Notes under the pieces: model-generated
What the model saw: the letters and a program-made list of their open reading frames with translations, nothing else
Told to the model about the DNA's origin: nothing
Database searches by the model: none
Made by a program: the position numbers and the translations under genes
Assembly: GCA_009926065.1 (NCBI GenBank)
Contig: RFPP01000002.1
Coordinates: forward strand, 93,713 to 136,135
DNA: 42,423 nt
Direction: 5' to 3'
Origin: Flavobacteriaceae bacterium
Lineage (GTDB): Bacteria > Bacteroidota > Bacteroidia > Flavobacteriales > Flavobacteriaceae
Shown: in pieces, positions 1-8,280 of the stretch
How positions within the stretch are numbered: the stretch's first letter is position 1
Layout of the letters: every line of letters starts with the position of its first letter

Positions 1-198
1 TTTATCCAATTGATTTTTAATTGCATTGTTCACTCTTGGATGTTGATGTCCGAGCGTGCAAGCAGAAACACCTGCTACAAAATCCAGGTATTTTTTATTG
101 TTGGTATCGTAAATATAAGACCCAATGGCATGCGAAACTTCCATCCCGAGTGGGTAGGGAGATGTTTGGGCTTGGTATTTTAGAAAATCGTTGTTCAA
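1..198 (-). CDS. Class III PLP-dependent aminotransferase, N-terminal 66 codons only
   Basis: The 5' part of a gene that runs off the left edge of the window. Read on the minus strand from a TTG at 198-196, the peptide begins MNNDFLKYQAQTSPYPLG and continues with a YLDFVAGVSAC stretch and GHQHPRV. This is the start of the acetylornithine/4-aminobutyrate class III aminotransferase fold. The PLP lysine lies outside the window, so the substrate cannot be named. Flavobacteriaceae usually carry a protein annotated 'aspartate aminotransferase family' next to an OstA gene, which matches this arrangement. The reading frame is the same as that of the upstream gene, whose TAA lies 9 nt before the TTG. 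There is no ATG before the internal Met of PLGMEV, so TTG is the likely start. Confidence 0.8.
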   Translation of the reverse strand, partial: MNNDFLKYQAQTSPYPLGMEVSHAIGSYIYDTNNKKYLDFVAGVSACTLGHQHPRVNNAIKNQLDK

Positions 199-207
199 TT
201 TACTTCT

Positions 208-1827
208 TTATTTGTCTTTATATTCAAGGGTTTCTTTACGTATTTTCATTGGAACGTCTGCTTTGGCTTTTAAGGCTTTACTTTCTTTCACGATTTTATC
301 GTTCATTTCATTTTCTTCTTTGGTAAATAAATCGTCTATGGATTTAATTCTTTCGTCAGCTCGCCATATAAAACCTCTCAATTTTCTAGCGTTTTCAGGC
401 AGTTCTTTTTCAGGATAAATATCGCTATCGGGCTTGTTAAAAAGAGTCAAATCATCGATTTTGTTTTTATCCAATTTCAGATTTATTTTACTGCAAACAC
501 TTTTATTAATTCCGATAAGTTCTTGATTGTCATTTCGCATGTAATAAATAACTTCAGTATTTTTTATAATATCTACGTTATCAAGGTTTTTGTCTTTGAA
601 TTTCCCATATAAATTTTGACCTTTCACCTGATTAAATCCGGTTCCAATAGTATCTTTTGAGACTATAAATGCGTTGTTTATTACTTTGAGAGAGTCTAAT
701 TTTTCAGTTTTATTATTTCCTATAAGATGCATTACATCGCCCGTCATTTGGTTTTCAAAATTCCAGAGAATTGGTCTTCCTATGAGTTTTGTTAGTGCTT
801 TTTTCTGATCTGAATGAATAGAATCACACTTGCCACTCAAATTGATTTTGTAAAATTTAGCATCTTTAAATCCCCGAATGATTCTATTGTTTTCTTTGCC
901 AGTTATCATTAATTTTTGAGCATGGATATAAACCGAATCTTTTTCAATTAAGCTAATCGCTAAAGCTCTTTTGGTAACATAAACAGAGTCTTTAAATTTA
1001 TAAATTTCAGCATAGTGTCCTTTAACAATGATTTTATTTACGGTATCGGTAATTTTTACATTATTGGTTGCTGATGCAAATCCTCTTTTCTTATTATAAA
1101 ACAAGCTATCGCCTTCTATTAATCGATTGTTGTATTCTATTTTGGAATTTCGTTGCAATCGAGCAATGTCTTTTTTGGTGTCGTAAAAACCATTTTCTGT
1201 GTAGATTTTATTGTCTTTTCCATCAATTGTCGATGGTCCTAACAAATAGGAATGACCCGAATTAGTATAATAATCCAAGTGATTTGATTTGATGATATTT
1301 TCGGGGGTTTTTATTACAACTGTGGTTAAAAATTGGTATTTTTTCTGTGCAACATAATATTTTCCAGATTTACTTTTAAGCGTATTTCCTTTATTGTTAA
1401 TTAGTCCACCAGTTGTATAATAGGCCTCTTGACTGTTTCTATTAAAGTTTAAAGTATCAGTGACCAAAGACATATCTGGCGATCTCAAAACAACATCACC
1501 GGTTGCATATGCTTGTTTGATGTTTCCGTTGTATTCGGCATATTTGCTAGTCATTGTTAAAGTATCACCTTGAATAATTTGTACGTTTCCAAAAGCTTTA
1601 ATGTAATTTTCTTTCTGAAACCAATAGGCTTTATTACAGGTTAAGATAGCTCCTTCATGATTCACTCGAACATTACCAGTTAGTAATGCCGCATCAGGAA
1701 TTTCTATTTGGTTGATATCTGCAAAATCGGAATGTTCAATGATAATTTTCTTCGGCGCTTGAGCCATTATCGTGTTCAAACTGAAAAAAATGAAGCAGCT
1801 ATTGATAAGAAATAAGTACTTTTTCAA
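208..1827 (-). CDS. OstA/LptA-like outer-membrane biogenesis protein
   Basis: About 539 residues. An N-terminal signal peptide (MKKYLFLINSCFIFFSL, ending near MAQA) is followed by OstA/LptA-type repeats, in which short beta strands alternate with GNV, GDV and similar turns. In LptA/LptD these domains carry lipopolysaccharide across the periplasm. The protein is far longer than E. coli LptA (about 185 aa) and lacks an obvious LptD barrel, as is usual for Bacteroidota 'OstA-like' proteins. The open frame extends to a TTG at 1845, but that TTG is the end of a TAAATTTG promoter -7 box. I therefore place the start at the TTG at 1827, which gives a normal signal peptide. The aminotransferase follows 9 nt downstream. 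A role in LPS transport is inferred from the family. Confidence 0.82.
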   Translation of the reverse strand: MKKYLFLINSCFIFFSLNTIMAQAPKKIIIEHSDFADINQIEIPDAALLTGNVRVNHEGAILTCNKAYWFQKENYIKAFGNVQIIQGDTLTMTSKYAEYNGNIKQAYATGDVVLRSPDMSLVTDTLNFNRNSQEAYYTTGGLINNKGNTLKSKSGKYYVAQKKYQFLTTVVIKTPENIIKSNHLDYYTNSGHSYLLGPSTIDGKDNKIYTENGFYDTKKDIARLQRNSKIEYNNRLIEGDSLFYNKKRGFASATNNVKITDTVNKIIVKGHYAEIYKFKDSVYVTKRALAISLIEKDSVYIHAQKLMITGKENNRIIRGFKDAKFYKINLSGKCDSIHSDQKKALTKLIGRPILWNFENQMTGDVMHLIGNNKTEKLDSLKVINNAFIVSKDTIGTGFNQVKGQNLYGKFKDKNLDNVDIIKNTEVIYYMRNDNQELIGINKSVCSKINLKLDKNKIDDLTLFNKPDSDIYPEKELPENARKLRGFIWRADERIKSIDDLFTKEENEMNDKIVKESKALKAKADVPMKIRKETLEYKDK

Positions 1828-1842
1828 AGGTTTAATTTTTGC

Positions 1843-1876
1843 CAAATTTAAGAAAAAGGAAGTAATGCTACTGCAA
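1843..1876 (-). promoter_or_regulatory. Promoter for the OstA-like gene
   Basis: On the minus strand TAAATTTG (1850-1843) matches the Bacteroidota -7 consensus TANNTTTG. A TTG lies upstream at 1876-1874, 23 nt away, at the long end of the usual spacing. Its position decides the start codon of the OstA-like gene, because the in-frame TTG at 1845 is part of the box. Confidence 0.5.
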
Positions 1877-1914
1877 ATTAAGATTTATTTATTAATTGAT
1901 TTCAATGAAATCTA

Positions 1915-3051
1915 TTAAACCTTTTTTAGCTTGAATTTTAAAAATATAAATCCAGTAATAGCAGCCAATGTTGAAGCGATTACTATTGCAATTTTAGAAT
2001 TGATAATATCCTCATTATTATTAAATGCCAATAGACTTATAAAAATAGACATTGTAAACCCAATTCCACCCAAAATAGCTGCTCCGAATAGGGTATACCA
2101 ATTCAAACTTTTTGGCAAAATTCCAATTCCGAGAAGTACACTTAAATAGGAAAATAGCCAAATACCAATTGGTTTTCCAATAAATAATCCTAGTATTATT
2201 CCAATACTATTCATATGACTCAAACCTTCATGCCAATTTGAATTTAATACAATACAAGTATTTGCTAAAGCAAATAATGGCAAAATGACAAATGCAACTG
2301 GTTGGTGCAATAGGTGTTGTAATTTATAAGAGATATTTTTTTTACTTCCATCGCCAAAAGGAATTACAAAAGCTAATAAAACGCCTGTAATTGTAGCGTG
2401 AACTCCTGAATTCAACATAAAATACCACATCAGTATTCCGCCGATTAAATAAGGAATAAGGTTATTGACTTTAAGTCGGTTTAGAACAAATAAAAATGCT
2501 AAAATCCCTAAAGCGATTCCTAAATTCAATAAAGAAACACTTGATGTATAGAATATTGCAATCACAATTATAGCTCCTAAATCATCAATCACTGCTAAGG
2601 CTGTAAGGAATATTTTTAAAGATATTGGCACTCGATTTCCTAAAAGCGATAGGATTCCTATTGCAAACGCGATGTCTGTTGCCATTGGAATTCCAACTCC
2701 TGATTGGGTGGTAGTTCCATAATTAAATCCGGCATAAATTAATGCGGGAATTATCATCCCTCCAAGCGCTCCAATTAATGGTAATGTAGCTTTTTTTAGT
2801 GAAGAAAGTTCTCCGATATATACTTCACGCTCCAATTCCAATCCGATCAACAGAAAGAAAATTGTCATTAACCCATCGTTAATCCATTCTACTAAACTGT
2901 GATTTCCAATTTGGTAATTCCAAATTTGAAGGTATTGGATTTGAAAAATAGAATTAGTTAAAAACAAAGAAATAATAGTTGCAAATATTAATAGAAAACC
3001 TCCAGCTTTTTCACTTTCAAAAAAGGCTTTAAATAAATTGGTTTCTTTCAT
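1915..3051 (-). CDS. nhaA: Na+/H+ antiporter NhaA
   Basis: Inner-membrane antiporter that exports Na+ in exchange for protons, for pH and sodium homeostasis. 378 residues from the ATG at 3051. The protein is strongly hydrophobic with about 12 membrane segments. It contains the ATDIAFAIGIL segment and the paired aspartates of AVIDDLGAIIVIAIFYT, which correspond to the E. coli NhaA ion-binding Asp133, Asp163 and Asp164 (126, 156 and 157 here). An in-frame TTG 21 nt upstream would add seven residues, but it lies against the T-tract of the purA terminator, so the ATG (MKETNLFKAFFES) is preferred. The gene is downstream of purA and separated from it by that terminator. I see no clear promoter of its own. 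Confidence 0.93.
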   Translation of the reverse strand: MKETNLFKAFFESEKAGGFLLIFATIISLFLTNSIFQIQYLQIWNYQIGNHSLVEWINDGLMTIFFLLIGLELEREVYIGELSSLKKATLPLIGALGGMIIPALIYAGFNYGTTTQSGVGIPMATDIAFAIGILSLLGNRVPISLKIFLTALAVIDDLGAIIVIAIFYTSSVSLLNLGIALGILAFLFVLNRLKVNNLIPYLIGGILMWYFMLNSGVHATITGVLLAFVIPFGDGSKKNISYKLQHLLHQPVAFVILPLFALANTCIVLNSNWHEGLSHMNSIGIILGLFIGKPIGIWLFSYLSVLLGIGILPKSLNWYTLFGAAILGGIGFTMSIFISLLAFNNNEDIINSKIAIVIASTLAAITGFIFLKFKLKKV

Positions 3052-3062
3052 ATTAATTTGTT

Positions 3063-3096
3063 CAAAAAACAAACGCCCTGATTTATCAAAGCGTTT
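3063..3096 (-). terminator. Rho-independent terminator of purA
   Basis: On the minus strand AAACGCTTTGAT (3096-3085) pairs with ATCAGGGCGTTT (3082-3071) around a minimal loop. Two pairs are G-U wobbles, and a GTTTTTT tract follows. It starts 6 nt after the purA stop codon. Confidence 0.85.
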
Positions 3097-3102
3097 CCTT
3101 AA

Positions 3103-4374
3103 TTATTTTGTGATTGTTTGTTTTCGATCGGGACCTACAGAAATTATTTTAATTGGTACTTCTACTTCTTTTTCAATAAAATCGATATAATTTTTCAATT
3201 CAATTGGTAAATCATCATAAGTTGTCATTCCTGTCAAATCTGCCTTCCATCCTTTAAATTCTTTGTAAATTGGAGTTACATTTTCGGGATCAATATTGTA
3301 AGGTAAATGAGAAATAATTTTTCCTTTATAATTATATTCTGTACACACTTTTAATGTTTCAAATCCAGATAAAACATCACCTTTCATCATCATTAATTGG
3401 GTAACTCCATTCACTTTGATTGCATATTTTAAAGCTACCAAATCTAACCATCCGCAACGTCTTTGTCTTCCAGTTACTGAACCAAATTCGTTCCCAACTC
3501 TTGCCATAGTTGCTCCAGATTCATCGAAATCCTCAGTAGGGAAGGGGCCGCTTCCTACACGTGTGGTATAAGCTTTAAAAATTCCATAGACTTCTTTAAT
3601 TTTATTAGGTGCAATTCCTAAACCTGTACAAGCGCCTGCAGCTGTGGTATTCGAAGAAGTAACGAATGGATAGGTTCCGAAATCAACGTCTAATAAAGAA
3701 CCTTGAGCACCTTCACATAAAATTGATTTTCCTTCTTTTTGAGCTTGCTGTAAATATTCTTCACTATCAATGAAAGTAAGTTTTTTCAAGTTATTAATAG
3801 CTTCAAAAAATTCAACTTCAAGTTCAGCGAGATTATATTGTATTGAAACATCATAAAATTTAATCATAGCTTCATGTTTGTCGGCCAAAGCTCTATATCT
3901 AGCTTTAAAATCTTTCATTTCAATATCACCAACACGTATTCCATTCCTACCAGTTTTATCCATATAGGTTGGACCAATACCTTTCAAAGTAGAACCGATT
4001 TTGGCTTTTCCTTTTGAAGCTTCTGAAGCAGCATCTAGTAAACGGTGGGTTGGTAAAATTAAGTGTGCTTTTCTTGAAATGATTAATTTGTTTTTGATAT
4101 CTAAATTAAAACGTTCTAAACCTTCGATTTCTTTTTGGAAAACAACAGGGTCAATTACTACACCATTTCCAATAATATTTATTGAATTTTTATGAAAAAT
4201 TCCCGAAGGAATAGTTCTTAAAACGTGTTTTATTCCATCAAATTCTAAAGTGTGACCTGCATTAGGTCCACCCTGAAAACGGGCAATTATATCATATTTT
4301 GACGTAAGTACGTCTACAATTTTTCCTTTTCCTTCATCACCCCACTGCAATCCTAATAATAAATCTACGGTCAT
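3103..4374 (-). CDS. purA: Adenylosuccinate synthetase
   Basis: Catalyses IMP + aspartate + GTP to adenylosuccinate, the first committed step to AMP; cytosolic. 423 residues, the normal length. GLQWGDEGKGKIVD at the N terminus holds the catalytic Asp13, and FQGGPNAGHT holds His41. Further along are TTAAGACTGLG, TTRVGSGPFPTE and GRQRRCGWLDL, the family's substrate- and GTP-binding segments. The start ATG is at 4374. It is the last gene of the fur / small membrane protein / purA group, 21 nt after the small gene, and is followed directly by a strong terminator. Confidence 0.98.
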   Translation of the reverse strand: MTVDLLLGLQWGDEGKGKIVDVLTSKYDIIARFQGGPNAGHTLEFDGIKHVLRTIPSGIFHKNSINIIGNGVVIDPVVFQKEIEGLERFNLDIKNKLIISRKAHLILPTHRLLDAASEASKGKAKIGSTLKGIGPTYMDKTGRNGIRVGDIEMKDFKARYRALADKHEAMIKFYDVSIQYNLAELEVEFFEAINNLKKLTFIDSEEYLQQAQKEGKSILCEGAQGSLLDVDFGTYPFVTSSNTTAAGACTGLGIAPNKIKEVYGIFKAYTTRVGSGPFPTEDFDESGATMARVGNEFGSVTGRQRRCGWLDLVALKYAIKVNGVTQLMMMKGDVLSGFETLKVCTEYNYKGKIISHLPYNIDPENVTPIYKEFKGWKADLTGMTTYDDLPIELKNYIDFIEKEVEVPIKIISVGPDRKQTITK

Positions 4375-4395
4375 TATGCTGTTGTTTGTGTGTTG

Positions 4396-4617
4396 TTATT
4401 TGTTGTTGTTTTTAATTTTTTTAATAAATCCTATTTTAAAAAAGTAATTTAATATTCCTAATATTAGCGCAGTTAATGTACTAACGAATAGTGTTTTTAA
4501 AAAGAATTTGAGACTGTATGAATCAAAACCATTAAATAATTGAAATACTATTCGATAGGTTAGAGAAAATACAAATACAAAAACAAATGTTTTTTTGAAA
4601 TAATCACTTGCTTTCAT
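4396..4617 (-). CDS. Small two-helix membrane protein, unknown function
   Basis: 73 residues from the ATG at 4617 ([11 protein letters not shown]...). It has two predicted membrane helices (about residues 10-27 and 38-60) and a lysine-rich C terminus ([10 protein letters not shown]). The open frame extends further upstream, but that part lies inside the fur coding region and encodes no plausible protein. With this start the gene overlaps the fur stop codon by 14 nt, which suggests translational coupling. It sits between fur and purA, 21 nt before purA. I do not recognise a named family. Confidence 0.65.
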   Translation of the reverse strand: MKASDYFKKTFVFVFVFSLTYRIVFQLFNGFDSYSLKFFLKTLFVSTLTALILGILNYFFKIGFIKKIKNNNK

Positions 4618-5071
4618 TATTTGTTTTTTTTGTTCCGTATAAATACAAAGAGTGATTGTGCACTTCGATGTCAAATATTTCTTCAATGGTTTTTTTAATC
4701 ATTTGAATTCTGGGATCGCAAAATTCAATTACTTCTCCTGAATCTGTCATAATTAAATGGTCGTGTTGCTTATCGAAATAGGACTTTTCATAATGAGCTT
4801 GATTTTGACCAAATTGATGTTTTCTAACTAAACCACAATCTAATAAAAGTTCAATGGTATTATAAAGAGTGGCACGACTTACACGATAATTTTTGTTTTT
4901 CATCTTTAAATAAAGATGTTCAACATCAAAATGATCAACACTTTCATATATTTCTTGAAGAATAGCATAGCGTTCAGGAGTTTTCCTGTGCCCATTATTT
5001 TCAAGATATAATGTAAATACATTTTTTACAATTTCTTGATTCTTACTGTTATCTTCGGAAATTAACGTCAT
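4604..5071 (-). CDS. fur: Fur-family metalloregulator
   Basis: 155 residues from the ATG at 5071. The N-terminal winged helix contains [14 protein letters not shown] and the recognition helix [17 protein letters not shown]. The dimerisation/metal domain has [15 protein letters not shown] and the terminal [10 protein letters not shown], whose His and Glu residues are the usual regulatory metal ligands. The structural-zinc CxxC of E. coli Fur is replaced by Met and Ser in [10 protein letters not shown], a substitution I recall as common in Flavobacteria. Whether it senses Fe, Mn, Zn or peroxide (Fur, Mur, Zur or PerR) cannot be told from sequence alone. A TTG at 5080 opens the frame earlier but belongs to the promoter. 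Confidence 0.88.
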   Translation of the reverse strand: MTLISEDNSKNQEIVKNVFTLYLENNGHRKTPERYAILQEIYESVDHFDVEHLYLKMKNKNYRVSRATLYNTIELLLDCGLVRKHQFGQNQAHYEKSYFDKQHDHLIMTDSGEVIEFCDPRIQMIKKTIEEIFDIEVHNHSLYLYGTKKTNNESK

Positions 5072-5077
5072 ATTTTG

Positions 5078-5085
5078 CAAAGATA
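5078..5085 (-). promoter_or_regulatory. -7 promoter element of fur, next to the start codon
   Basis: TATCTTTG on the minus strand matches TANNTTTG exactly. Only six bases (CAAAAT) separate it from the fur ATG, so the transcript would have almost no leader. No good -33 TTG lies at 17-23 nt. Confidence 0.5.
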
Positions 5086-5132
5086 AATTAATATTTTAAT
5101 TATATAATAATTACAAGTGATTGTTAAAAACT

Positions 5133-7352
5133 TTAATTTTTATAAACCCGAGTAACCTTATCAATTCCTTCAATTTTACGGATTTTAGCCATCATTTTTT
5201 CTAGAATACTATTGTTTTTAACAATTACAGCAACTTTACCGTTAAATAATCCTGCTTCAGTAGTAAGAGAAATACTTTGAATATTAATATGCATATTACT
5301 TGATATCACTTTAGTGAGTTCATTCGTAAGTCCCATAAAGTCCATTCCGGTAATAAATAAAACGGCTTTAAACTCTTGTTGTGATGAATCGATCCACTTT
5401 GCTTTTATTACCCTGTAGGCATAATTTGATTGCATACTTAGGGAATTTGGACAGTCTTTTTTATGGACTTTTATCCCCTCATTTATTGTTAAAAAGCCAT
5501 ATACATCATCACCAACTATAGGATTACAACAAGTTGATAATTTGTATTCTAGTTTATCTTGTTCGGGTCCAAAAACCAATAAATCGAGGTTTGAAATAAT
5601 TTCATCTTTTGAAATTTGGTCAGTGTTTGTTGAGGGAGATCTTTTAATTTTATTTTTAAAGAAGTTTATTATCGAATTGCTTTTTAGGGCAGCAAATTCT
5701 TTTAATTTTTGATTTTCAATGGTTCCATTACCAACCCTGTAAAATAAATCTAAACTAGTTTTTAATTTAAAAAAAATAACTAATTCATTAATTGTTTTTT
5801 CATTTAAGTTAACTTTTAAGTGTCGTAATTTTCGAGTTAATAATTCTTTACCTTCTTCAGCAATTTTTTTTGTATTTTCGTTTAAAACATTCTTAATTTT
5901 TGTTCGAGCTCTTGATGTTGTAACATAGTTTAACCAATGTGGATTCGGCTTTTGATTTTCAGAAGTAATCACTTCTATTTGATCACCACTTTTTAATTCA
6001 TAATTTAGCGGAACCAGTTTTCCATTCACCTTAGTCCCTCTAGTATGGACTCCAATCTCGGAGTGAATACTAAATGCAAAATCTAATGTTGTTGCTCCTT
6101 TCGGAAGTGATTTTATTTCACCTGTTGGAGTAAATACGAATATTTCTTTAGAATAAAGATTCATTTTAAAATCTTCTACAAAGTCAACTGCATTTTTTTC
6201 CTGATTTTCTAACGCTTCTTTCAATTGGTTTAACCAAATATCTAAACCGCTCTCTTCCGTTGCTCCCTGTTTGTATTTATAGTGCGCAGCATATCCCTTT
6301 TCGGCTATTTCATCCATTCTTTCACTTCGAATTTGAACTTCTACCCAACGGCCCATAGGTCCCATTACAGTAATATGAAGTGCTTCATATCCAGTTGATT
6401 TTGGTGAAGAAATCCAATCTCGTAATCTGCTCGGACTAGGTCTGTAATGATCTGTTACAATGGAATAAATTTTCCATGCTAAAAATTTTTCATCATGTGC
6501 ATTTGATTTATAAACAATCCTTATGGCAAATTTGTCATAAACTTCATCGTAGCTAACGTTTTGAGCTTTCATTTTTCTACGAATTGAGTATATGGATTTT
6601 GGCCTTCCTTTTATCACATAATCAATTGCTTCTTCATCTAATGATTTTTTTATTACATCAGATATATTTTTGATGTATTGATCTTGCTCTTCTTTGGTTT
6701 CTTTAATTTTTGTAACAATATTATTATAAATTTCAGGTTCAGTATATTTTAAACCTAAATCTTCTAATTGTGTTTTAATATTATAAAGTCCTAATCGATG
6801 CGCTAGCGGAGCATATATATATAAAGTTTCTGATGCAATTTTAGTTTGTTTGTAATCAACCATAGATTCCATAGTTTGCATATTATGAAGTCGGTCGGCT
6901 AGTTTTATTAGAATAACTCGCACATCATCATTCAAAGTGAGAATCATTTTTCTAAAATTTTCCGCTTGCATGGAGGAATTCAAATCTTTCTGAATTTTTG
7001 AAATTTTTGTTAATCCATCTACTAATTGTGCTACTTTTGGATTGAACATTTTATCAATATCTTCAACTGTAATTTCAGAATCTTCAACTACATCATGGAG
7101 TAAAGCTGCTGCTATTGAGGTAGGACCTAAACCTATTTGAGAAGCAACTATTTTTGCAACAGCAATGGGATGAAATATATAGGCTTCACCAGATTTTCTT
7201 CTTTGTTCTTGGTGGGCATCAACAGCAACATCAAAGGCTTTCCTAATTAATTTTTTATCTTCAGTGGATAATTTCTGATAACTTATTCTAAGAAGTTCTT
7301 TGTATTCTTGGGCAATAGCCTTGTTTTCTTTCTCTATTTCGATTTCTGTCAT
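5133..7352 (-). CDS. Bifunctional (p)ppGpp synthetase/hydrolase, Rel/SpoT family
   Basis: Makes and degrades the stringent-response alarmone (p)ppGpp. 739 residues from the ATG at 7352; the TTG five codons earlier is disfavoured. Domains in order: an HD hydrolase with LLHDVVEDS (His86, Asp87, Glu90, Asp91) and LADRLHNMQT; a synthetase with VYDKFAIRIVY and SRLRDWISSPKSTGYEALH; TGS (about 405-475, FVFTPTGEIKSLPKGATTLD); a zinc-finger-like segment (STCCNPIVGDD...KDCPN); and a C-terminal ACT domain. The residues needed for both activities are present, so it is probably bifunctional. The synthetase loop reads RLRD, closer to the RxKD of bifunctional enzymes than to the ExDD of RelA. Confidence 0.95.
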   Translation of the reverse strand: MTEIEIEKENKAIAQEYKELLRISYQKLSTEDKKLIRKAFDVAVDAHQEQRRKSGEAYIFHPIAVAKIVASQIGLGPTSIAAALLHDVVEDSEITVEDIDKMFNPKVAQLVDGLTKISKIQKDLNSSMQAENFRKMILTLNDDVRVILIKLADRLHNMQTMESMVDYKQTKIASETLYIYAPLAHRLGLYNIKTQLEDLGLKYTEPEIYNNIVTKIKETKEEQDQYIKNISDVIKKSLDEEAIDYVIKGRPKSIYSIRRKMKAQNVSYDEVYDKFAIRIVYKSNAHDEKFLAWKIYSIVTDHYRPSPSRLRDWISSPKSTGYEALHITVMGPMGRWVEVQIRSERMDEIAEKGYAAHYKYKQGATEESGLDIWLNQLKEALENQEKNAVDFVEDFKMNLYSKEIFVFTPTGEIKSLPKGATTLDFAFSIHSEIGVHTRGTKVNGKLVPLNYELKSGDQIEVITSENQKPNPHWLNYVTTSRARTKIKNVLNENTKKIAEEGKELLTRKLRHLKVNLNEKTINELVIFFKLKTSLDLFYRVGNGTIENQKLKEFAALKSNSIINFFKNKIKRSPSTNTDQISKDEIISNLDLLVFGPEQDKLEYKLSTCCNPIVGDDVYGFLTINEGIKVHKKDCPNSLSMQSNYAYRVIKAKWIDSSQQEFKAVLFITGMDFMGLTNELTKVISSNMHINIQSISLTTEAGLFNGKVAVIVKNNSILEKMMAKIRKIEGIDKVTRVYKN

Positions 7353-7424
7353 AGCTATTTTATTCAATTTTTAAAATTATGAATAAGTTATTAGTTGTGC
7401 AAATGCTATTTTATTAAAAATATA

Positions 7425-8213
7425 TTAAAATCCTCGTTGTCTTTTTGCTTCAAAAATAAGTATGGCTGCCGCAACTGAAACATTCATAGAATCTATTTCA
7501 CCTTGCATAGGAATAATAATATTTTGTGTGGCTGCTACACGCCATTCTTTTGATAATCCATTTGCTTCAGTTCCAACAACTAATGCTGAAGGAGTGGTAT
7601 AATCCTGAGTATGATAGGAAGTCGAATTTTGTAATGTGGCACAATAAATACTTATATTTCGTTCTTTTAAATAGGTAATAATTTCAGTGGTAGTTCCTGT
7701 TGCAATTTGATTAGTAAACAAGCATCCTACACTTGAACGAATAATATTAGGGTTGTATAAATCTCCTTTAGGATTGGCTATGATTACTGCGTCAAGGTTT
7801 GCAGCATCGGCAGTTCTTAATAATGCTCCTATATTTCCGGGTTTTTCTGGAGCTTCAGCAATTAATAACAACGGATTTTTATCTAGTTTCAAATCGGATA
7901 AACTAAAACTCTTACTTTTTGCAATAGCAATAACTCCTTCCGTGCTTTTTCGATAAGCTAATTTCTCAAATACCTCTTTGTTTATTTCAATAACATTAGT
8001 TGACTGTTTTACAAATTCAATAATTTCAATTTCTGATATTAATTCCGGGTAAAATAATAAAGTATCAATACAATAACCACCTTTAATAGCTAATGAAATT
8101 TCTCTTTTTCCTTCTATTAAAAAGGTGCCAGTTTGTTTTCTAGTTTTCGCTTTTTCTTGAAGGATCAAAAGTGACTTTATATACTGATTTTGTGGAGATA
8201 TAATTTGTTTCAA
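7425..8213 (-). CDS. SpoU/TrmH-type RNA 2'-O-methyltransferase
   Basis: 262 residues. A SAM-dependent SPOUT-fold enzyme that methylates ribose in rRNA or tRNA; the target site is not determinable here. An N-terminal substrate-binding domain (IEGKREISLAI) precedes the three SpoU motifs: PGNIGALLRTADAA (about 124-137), VVGTEANGLS (about 214-223) and IPMQGEIDSMNVSVAAAI (about 234-251), which together form the knotted SAM site. The start is a TTG at 8213, because no ATG exists before the conserved N-terminal region. A -7 box lies about 25 nt upstream. It lies between the T9SS cargo gene and rel on the same strand. Confidence 0.88.
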   Translation of the reverse strand: MKQIISPQNQYIKSLLILQEKAKTRKQTGTFLIEGKREISLAIKGGYCIDTLLFYPELISEIEIIEFVKQSTNVIEINKEVFEKLAYRKSTEGVIAIAKSKSFSLSDLKLDKNPLLLIAEAPEKPGNIGALLRTADAANLDAVIIANPKGDLYNPNIIRSSVGCLFTNQIATGTTTEIITYLKERNISIYCATLQNSTSYHTQDYTTPSALVVGTEANGLSKEWRVAATQNIIIPMQGEIDSMNVSVAAAILIFEAKRQRGF

Positions 8214-8238
8214 AATGGAAATTTAAATTTATTTATTG

Positions 8239-8246
8239 CAAATATA
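8239..8246 (-). promoter_or_regulatory. -7 promoter element of the SpoU methyltransferase gene
   Basis: TATATTTG on the minus strand, an exact TANNTTTG match, 25 nt before the TTG start. There is no exact TTG at -33; only a weak TTAAC is seen. Confidence 0.4.
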
Positions 8247-8280
8247 GTTAGAGAATGCTAGTTAATATATTTATTGAATA

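Noticed and set aside
1898..1912. GATTTC-AAT-GAAATC hairpin after nhaA
   Set aside because: The stem is only six AT-rich pairs with no T tract on either strand, so I do not call it a terminator.
4618..4686. N-terminal extension of the small membrane protein
   Set aside because: It overlaps the fur C-terminal coding sequence; the internal ATG at 4617 gives a sensible membrane protein and a short coupled overlap.
4604..5071. Loss of structural-zinc CxxC in Fur as a novelty
   Set aside because: Replacement of these cysteines appears usual in Bacteroidota Fur-family proteins, so it is not unusual on its own.
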